Shown one piece after another: positions 59,351-64,000 of a stretch of 64,000 nucleotides of DNA. The notes under the pieces are model-generated. The model made no database searches. It worked only from the letters and a program-made list of their open reading frames with translations, and was not told the origin of the DNA. The position numbers and the translations under genes were made by a program. Source of the DNA: Tetradesmus obliquus (Eukaryota; Chlorophyta; Chlorophyceae; Sphaeropleales; Scenedesmaceae); the NCBI GenBank assembly GCA_030272155.1, contig CP126196.1, positions 124,001 through 188,000 of the forward strand, given 5' to 3'. Each line of letters starts with the position of its first letter. The stretch's first letter is position 1.

Positions 59351-59849
59351 GTGAGGCACGCGCTGCTGTACTGTCTGCAGCACGCCGGGGCGTATTTCCA
59401 CCCGTGCTGCCTGCTGCTGCCCTGGAGAGGGTGGCTGCCTGAAGTTGCCATATGCTTCGCCTGCCAGGCACAGTGTGCAGGAATATGTTCATGTGCAGAG
59501 TGCTTCATCAGCTGCGGTCAGCAGCTGAAGTATGAGGGTTTGAAACTATCTGTTGCTGTCATTAATTGGTATGTGCTGCATCCGCTAGGCAGCAGCCAGT
59601 CCTGCAGCTGATGCATCAGGCCATGGCAAGCACGCACCGTGCAACTTTGCGTTCCAGAAAGGGGGGTCAGCAGCTGCCTGCAAGAGAATGATAGTGGACC
59701 AGGACATATATCCTTGATGTATAACCAGCGCTCGTAGACATAACAGTCTCTGTGCTTGTGTCCTGCTTGTGATGCAGTTTTGAAAGCAGCTGAGCAGCAG
59801 GCTGTGCACAGTCACCCACCTGCTGCTGGTTGTCCCTGCTTCTCCTCAT
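51371..59849 (-). CDS. EML-family microtubule-associated protein (HELP + WD40), with EF-hand-like N-terminus
   Basis: EML proteins bind microtubules through tandem WD40 propellers led by a HELP motif. Nineteen exons join in phase to 1008 residues: 59849-59820, 59677-59638, 59460-58952, 58658-58494, 58107-57962, 57643-57551, 57248-57135, 56655-56565, 56327-56281, 56083-55889, 55581-55403, 55087-54913, 54583-54375, 54032-53866, 53250-53116, 52949-52819, 52547-52454, 52062-51868, 51682-51371. Order of parts: poly-Gln N-terminus; helical segment ending FNRYGQDVRGRLPVMVFVES, like the EF-hand pairs of algal axonemal proteins; HELP (EWVYGYDV, WVNCNGHIVTYAAAVCVVYD); WD blades (GHDDDICCLALAPDKRIAAS, YGYRGIQALCF, TFGQNHIRFWRLD, GHSSAVRRLDWSADG); the EML signature TLGFPVMGIWPPDSDGTDIN; and YGGHSSHVTCVRWSADQ. 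A ciliary role is likely but inferred. At least seven introns carry exon echoes. Confidence 0.93.
52160..52265 (-). repeat. Upstream echo of EML exon 18
   Basis: A close copy repeats the acceptor and first part of exon 18 (LLYFDAASGRLLKGSCRDTA) as far as GFPVTAIWPS, 202 bases before the authentic exon at 52062. It ends inside the exon text. Confidence 0.9.
53250..53425 (-). repeat. Upstream echo of EML exon 15 and a CAG tract
   Basis: The copy at 53350-53425 repeats PLRIFPVGAGMTARCAAFSP, about 171 bases before the authentic exon (53250). Between them a long CTG tract (on the minus strand, about 53251-53312) runs into the authentic acceptor. Confidence 0.9.
54150..54205 (-). repeat. Decayed upstream echo of EML exon 14
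   Basis: The text for CRHCCWDMYVVRTGGRWR parallels the exon 14 start (GTAVGDIWEVDGDP, in a shifted frame), with the GCAGGCACTGCTG acceptor retained. Confidence 0.6.
54820..54900 (-). repeat. Downstream echo of EML exon 12
   Basis: It repeats the 3' part of exon 12 (HRPDGMQS..GVAAxxLLxDGKTLLSG) at moderate identity after the authentic donor at 54912. Confidence 0.75.
56445..56485 (-). repeat. Downstream echo of EML exon 8
   Basis: It repeats QLGKDPTVL plus a GTGAGCG donor, about 110 bases past the authentic donor (56564). Confidence 0.75.
56725..56770 (-). repeat. Upstream echo of EML exon 8
   Basis: It repeats the acceptor and GHDDDICCMALALS, about 106 bases before the authentic exon start (56655). 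Thus both edges of exon 8 are echoed, each on its own side. Confidence 0.8.
56856..56906 (-). mobile_element. Second copy of the dispersed-element tail with ATTAC repeats
   Basis: ATTAC units (56856-56880, one variant) are followed by ATGCTCCACTCAAACGAGGA at 56881, nearly identical to the sequence at 46967. It lies in EML intron 7. Beyond about 26 bases the two loci no longer match. Confidence 0.45.
57694..58050. repeat. Inverted repeat: an EML exon 5 fragment copied in reverse orientation
   Basis: The plus strand at 57694-57756 reads RAPYKAGQPNMHMGKILCPQ, and the minus strand at 58050-57988 (inside exon 5) reads RGPYKAGQPASHMGKILYPQ. The two 63-base arms are roughly 84% identical and about 230 bases apart, straddling the exon 5 donor. 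The transcript could fold the exon end into a long imperfect duplex. Confidence 0.88.
58160..58230 (-). repeat. Upstream echo of EML exon 5
   Basis: It repeats the acceptor and VFVESLIVGGPRQLMLMES, 120-124 bases before the authentic exon (58107), then diverges. Confidence 0.9.
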
Positions 59850-60159
59850 GCTGCAGCACTACAAAGCTTGAATAAGGAAACAGCAGACTAAGTTGTGTGA
59901 TAGCGACGTGACGTCCATCAGAGCAGCTATTTCTGTGGGACCGTCAATCGCATCTGTTACTTGATGCATGCGTACGATGGCTGCGAAGACATGAACCAGA
60001 AAAGATCGCGCAAAAACTTCGGATTCAATTGCATCATGAGCACACACTGCCGTAAGAGGGTTTCAAACCTAGTAAAACCTTGGTCAGACCAGTCAAACAT
60101 GTGTCAGAATAAAATTGGTACAACGTGCAAGCAGGTCAATCATTGCAGGTCAATCATTG

Positions 60160-60193
60160 CATGCAACATAATGCATACTCACATAGCAAGAAG
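60160..60193. repeat. Dispersed 34-base repeat, copy 2
   Basis: It matches 34489-34522 with three differences. As at the first copy, it directly follows a short perfect tandem duplication (here AGGTCAATCATTGC twice). Confidence 0.75.
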
Positions 60194-60886
60194 GGGCCCC
60201 CCAGGACCAGCATGGCTACTTCAACTTTAATGTTGTGGTGCTGCTGCTGCTCCTACTTGTTCTAGTAGCATCTGCATTCAAAGCAACACCAGGTCAGTGC
60301 CGCCCTCAGTAGCCACGATGGCCTGGGGGGCAACGGCACTGACGGTCTTCTGCTCCTTTGTAGTCAGAGGTAATCCTGGTGCTGTGTTGCCATTAACATT
60401 CTCAGTCTGTATGTGTCAGTGCTACGAACATCATTACACTTCAGGTCGTCGTGGCGCTCAGCGCTGCTCCATGCTTGCATACCGCTTGAATACAATTGCT
60501 GGGCAGGACACAAAGCATCATGGTCACAAGGCCGCTGTATGTCAAATGCATGCTGCAACTGTAGTGATGGCTAGAAGCTATCAGCTGCTGCCACCATATG
60601 ATGCTGCAGCATGCATGCTGGAACCAGCAGGCAGCACAGCTGCACGAGATCAGAAAGACAACGCATGCTAAAATGCACGTGCAGAACATTCAACAGACAC
60701 TCCTGCTCCGTGAAGCTCGGGGCCCACTGGATATGCATCAATACGACATCCCAAAGGCAAACACACGGCCTGCAGCAAACTTGAACAAGAGAAAGACTGC
60801 TGTGTGGTCACACTCTGTGGCATGCAATGCACCCAAGCATAGTGTTCAGTCGAGGCACGTACTCTCAAGCGAAAGGCCACAAGAGT

Positions 60887-60891
60887 TTACA
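60887..60891 (-). terminator. TGTAA polyadenylation signal, serpin gene
   Basis: TTACA on the plus strand lies about 95 bases beyond the serpin stop codon at 60984. Confidence 0.4.
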
Positions 60892-60983
60892 CAGATCTGT
60901 ACAGACACATCACCCTTTTACCCAGCACTCCAGCTGGCTCCCAGGCCTCCTACTGCAGGAAACCCCACTAATGACCAACCGCC

Positions 60984-61549
60984 TCACTTCACGCTCATCT
61001 GTGTGGGGTCTTTGACCACCCCCATGAACAGCACGCTGCTGCTGGCATCATCAACCAGCATGAAAATGAAGGGCCGGTCGAACACGATGGGCGGTGTGGT
61101 CTCCTGGATGAAGGCGGTTGCTCCCACCATGATGCTGGTCACTGCTGCTGCCTCAGTGCCCACCTCATCCACAATGACCACCACCTGCAGCAGCAGCAGC
61201 AGCAGCGGCAGCAGCAGCAGCAGCAGGATTGTTACTTGGGCAGTGCAGGAAATGCTGCTGTCCGCATGAGCTGCCATGTGTCATACCAAACGAGAAAATT
61301 TTGTATGCTTTGCATAACCATACCTGCAGCAGGCATGCAGTAGCACCAGGCGCCCCACAGGTGACTGGGTGCCACGTATGCACAGACAGCTGATAAGTGT
61401 GTCTCCTGGCCATGCCAGCCGCTTGATGCACGTGGTCTGGCTCACCGACTGTGTCACGTCTGTGATGAACAGGTCATCCTTGGACAGCCTGTCCAGGTTG
61501 GCCACGTCAGGTTTGAAAGCAGCAGTCACATTCAGCGCCTTGAGCGCCT

Positions 61550-61618
<69 letters not shown>

Positions 61619-62150
61619 GCAGCAGCAGCAGCAGCAGCGGCAGCAGCAGCAGCAGCAGCACCAGCACCAGCAGCAGCAGGAACAGCAGCAGTGAAACCCA
61701 TCGGGAGTGACTGACTCGGACCTCAGGCACAATATCACGTCAGCTGGGACAGTTCCTGCAACTCAACAGCACGGGGCCGCAGAAAATCCAAGTGCACCAA
61801 TGGACAACACAACGCTCCTTGCTACTCTGGTGCGGGGCAGGAGCAGCAAACCCCCCACAGAACCCTTCAAAACCCGTCCACCATCAACTGCGCGGTGCAC
61901 GTACCTGTCCAACAGGCAGCATCTCCTGGCTGATCTTGAACTTTGGCAGTGACACCTGCAGCTTGGGCTCTGCTGCTGAGGCAGGCTGCCACGGGGCGTT
62001 CAGGATGCGGCTCAGGCCAATGCCTGCCAGCGCAGCAGCAGCATCCAGCTTGTACGCCTTCTGCAGCAGTGCAAAGAGGCAGCAGCAGCAGCAGCAGCAG
62101 CAGCCACACGTAAGGTAAAAACCAGGCACAAACCGCCTCACCAGTACCAC

Positions 62151-62188
<38 letters not shown>

Positions 62189-63836
62189 CATGCACATGCA
62201 CATTTGTGCAGTTGCAGTCACACAGCCCTGTGTTATGGCAGTACTGTGGGACAGCCATTGCCGCAATGCACCCCGCAGCACACTGTCCACCACCCATGCA
62301 GCTGCAGCTGCTGAGCCGCCCCTCAGCACATTGTGCCCTGTTTTACAAACGCACCTGGTCTGGCAGCACAGCCACTGCCACGATTTTGCTGCCCTTGTAA
62401 GGCAGCTTGACCGCCCTGAACTGGCCCGCCACCTCAGCCCACTTCACATCAGCCTGGTAGAAGCCCTTGCCCATCATGTCCACCTGCACACACATATAAC
62501 AACCTTACTGTGATGGACAGTGCTGCATCCGCATAGCTGGACACAAGCTACAAACAAGCAGGTGAAGCAACATGTATGACATCGACCAGCATGGATTGTG
62601 AAACAAACAGCCCAGGCCTCCTGCTGATGCATGGTGGGACTGTTGCACTGCCACCTGCCGCAAGATATGTGCGTTTCATTGTTGTTTTCTTGCAATTTGC
62701 AGGCTCACCTGCACTTGCTTGTTGGCTGGCGTGGTGAAGGGCCGCTTGTAGGTGGAGCTGGGGCTGAACTGGTACTGCCACGCACCCTGCAGTCACAGCA
62801 ACCAACCACGCAGCAGTGGAAAGCAGCGGGGCAACGCCGTGCGATTGCTACTGTCAGCAGCACAACTGCACTTCTAAGCGACGTAGGGGTTGCAAGTTTG
62901 TGTGTGTGGAACGACTGCTACTGGCAGAGCAGGCAGCACAGAGCAACACCAACACATCTACAGCGTTGCAGGAGCCCTGGATGCAGCCAGGCGGGCCCTC
63001 CTGACCTCTGTCACTGCCACTGTTACACCATTTGCAACTACATGTTACATGACAACTACATGTTACTTGAAATCCTGCCGAGGCTCGCCTTGAAGTACAC
63101 CGCGTTGGTGATGACTGCCTTGAACTTGCTGTTGGCTGGCACTGCCGTCTTGATCAGGCTGGTATATGGCAAGTTAACAATACATAACATGTGGCAGACT
63201 GATGTCGAGCCTCACCTTGAAGTACACTGCATTGGTGACAACTGCCTTGAACTTGCTGTTGGCTGGCACTGCCGTCTTGATCAGGCCCCGAGTGGCCTTC
63301 ACAGCCCAGTCATTGATGGGCGCGGCGCTGCTCACAGCAGTAACAGGGGCCTGCAAGGGTGATAGAAAGAAGCAGGCTGAGGACATCATTGCTATCTCTT
63401 ACAGCGCTGCTGCAGTATGCGAGGTGGGTTACGCATGTGGCGCAGCGTGGGAGGCAGCTGCAGTTGCTACCGCAGCATCAGCATGCGCAGCAGGACGTAG
63501 CAGAGGTACCAGCATGTCTGCAGCAACTGCATCGACATCAGCAAGTCGCCAGTAGCAGCTGCAGGGCCCAGCATCCGCAGCAGCAGCAGCAGCTCAATGC
63601 AGCATGCTACTTGCCTGAAACAGCTTCAGCATACTGTCCGAGTAGGGCTTCAGGACATCAGTCTTGTTGGTCCAAACAGCATTTGCAATCGTCAGTTGCG
63701 TGCCGTTGCTGCTAGACTGTGCAGCAAGGGCTTTCATAAGAGCTGAAGCTTCACTGTTGAGTGCTGTCTCTGCTGTGTTGGCTGCTGCCAGTGTGTTGGG
63801 CAGCTGCTTCTGGGTGAGCACTGTCCATAGCTCCCG
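60984..63836 (-). CDS. Serpin (serine protease inhibitor family), 5' end outside the window
   Basis: Serpins trap proteases by a conformational change after cleavage of a reactive loop. Seven exons are visible: 63836-63615, 63350-63216, 62786-62709, 62483-62355, 62060-61905, 61547-61446, 61184-60984, all phase 0. Landmarks are TIANAVWTNKTDVLKPY, INDWAVKATRGLIK, AVVTNAVYFKGAWQYQF, VAVAVLPDQ, SLPKFKIS, ALNVTAAFKPD..LDRLS and the C-terminal DRPFIFMLVDDASSSVLFMG. The reactive-loop hinge, DEVGTEAAAVTSIMVGATAF, has the small-residue composition of inhibitory members. Counting from the hinge puts P1 at Thr in VGAT|AF (inference). The first intron shown has a CAG|GCAAGT donor, a GC-AG intron. The N-terminal exons, including any signal peptide, lie beyond 64000, so the cell location is unknown. 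Confidence 0.92.
61551..61690. repeat. CAG microsatellite abutting a serpin acceptor
   Basis: About 22 uninterrupted CAG units (61551-61617) and further CAG/CGG units to about 61690 read as CTG repeats on the minus strand and end directly in the acceptor of the exon at 61547. Confidence 0.92.
63084..63165 (-). repeat. Downstream echo of a serpin exon
   Basis: It repeats the end of the exon at 63350-63216 (LIKTAVPANSKFKAVITNAV-type text, to YFK) 125 bases past the authentic donor. Its donor reads GCGAGC in place of GTGAGG. Confidence 0.9.
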
Positions 63837-64000
63837 CTGTGTTGAAGAAAGTGGGCCTGCACGACCATTGGTGACAATTTCATGTATTTAGTACTGCAGC
63901 ACATGGTGTGCTGCATGCAAGTGATGCTGGGTGTTGCATTGGTCAGGAGCAGGGTGGTGCAGCAACACATGCAGGCTGGCTTCTGCTGCTGGTCACTCCT
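63837..64000. other. Serpin intron, window edge
   Basis: Upstream of the acceptor at 63837 I see no serpin exon. The sequence is probably intron and continues past the window. Confidence 0.5.

Larger units (their letters stand above)
59850..60983. other. Intergenic stretch between the EML start and the serpin 3' end
   Basis: It should contain the EML promoter. A codon-like minus-strand stretch at about 60365-60289 (KEQKTVSAVAPQAIVATEGG, then a stop) could be an isolated exon, but I cannot link it to a gene. A 14-base tandem duplication (60132-60159) abuts the second copy of the 34-base dispersed repeat. Confidence 0.45.

Noticed and set aside
1560-63165. Explaining all echoes as assembly duplication
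   Set aside because: Copies differ by many substitutions and small indels and follow a side-specific rule, which misassembly of one sequence would not give. Raw reads are still needed to exclude it for the near-identical ones.

Overview
This window is nuclear DNA from a green alga, most likely a chlorophycean (Chlamydomonas/Scenedesmus-type). The evidence is: intron-dense genes with GT-AG introns; a protein built of OPR (octotricopeptide) repeats, a family expanded in Chlorophyceae; a plant-type plastid enoyl-ACP reductase; TGTAA motifs 95-340 bases past several stop codons; and CAG/CTG repeats everywhere, read as poly-Gln, poly-Ala or poly-Ser. I rebuilt exons by hand from splice sites, homology and reading phase. 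For ten of the twelve genes the chosen exons add up to an uninterrupted frame; one gene (20.6-26.1 kb) has a frame break, and the serpin runs off the window.

Layout: 0.6-2.7 kb (-) small unknown protein. 4.5-10.6 kb (-) mitochondrial NAD-isocitrate dehydrogenase subunit. 11.2-18.0 kb (+) OPR protein, divergent from it. 19.45-19.84 kb (-) TOM7, a 55-residue outer-membrane import subunit. 20.6-26.1 kb (-) TPR protein with a C-terminal MYND zinc finger. 27.6-29.7 kb (-) tRNA-splicing endonuclease subunit SEN34. 30.4-34.9 kb (-) unknown membrane protein. 35.2-39.4 kb (-) plastid enoyl-ACP reductase FabI. 39.7-46.0 kb (+) unknown plastid-directed RG-rich protein, divergent from FabI. 47.3-50.8 kb (-) poly-Gln protein with zinc knuckles, an HNH-like motif and a Myb-like tail. 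51.4-59.8 kb (-) EML (HELP/WD40) microtubule-associated protein with an EF-hand-like N-terminus. 61.0-63.8+ kb (-) serpin. The genes are housekeeping and unrelated; there is no operon or pathway cluster.

The most unusual signal is architectural. Eight of the twelve genes contain 'exon-edge echoes': partial, diverged copies of an exon's edge plus its splice site, lying in the adjacent intron. Upstream introns carry copies of the exon's 5' part with the acceptor; downstream introns carry copies of its 3' part with the donor. They range from one copy to arrays of nine (isocitrate dehydrogenase) and eleven (OPR gene), often with a unit near 120-134 bases even in unrelated genes. Two echoes are inverted, one of them a perfect 38-base-arm palindrome. 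Many introns also end in a CTG repeat running straight into the acceptor. These patterns look like an ongoing process that duplicates splice junctions and multiplies decoy splice sites; I am not aware of a described system of this kind. All coordinates and counts are by eye.
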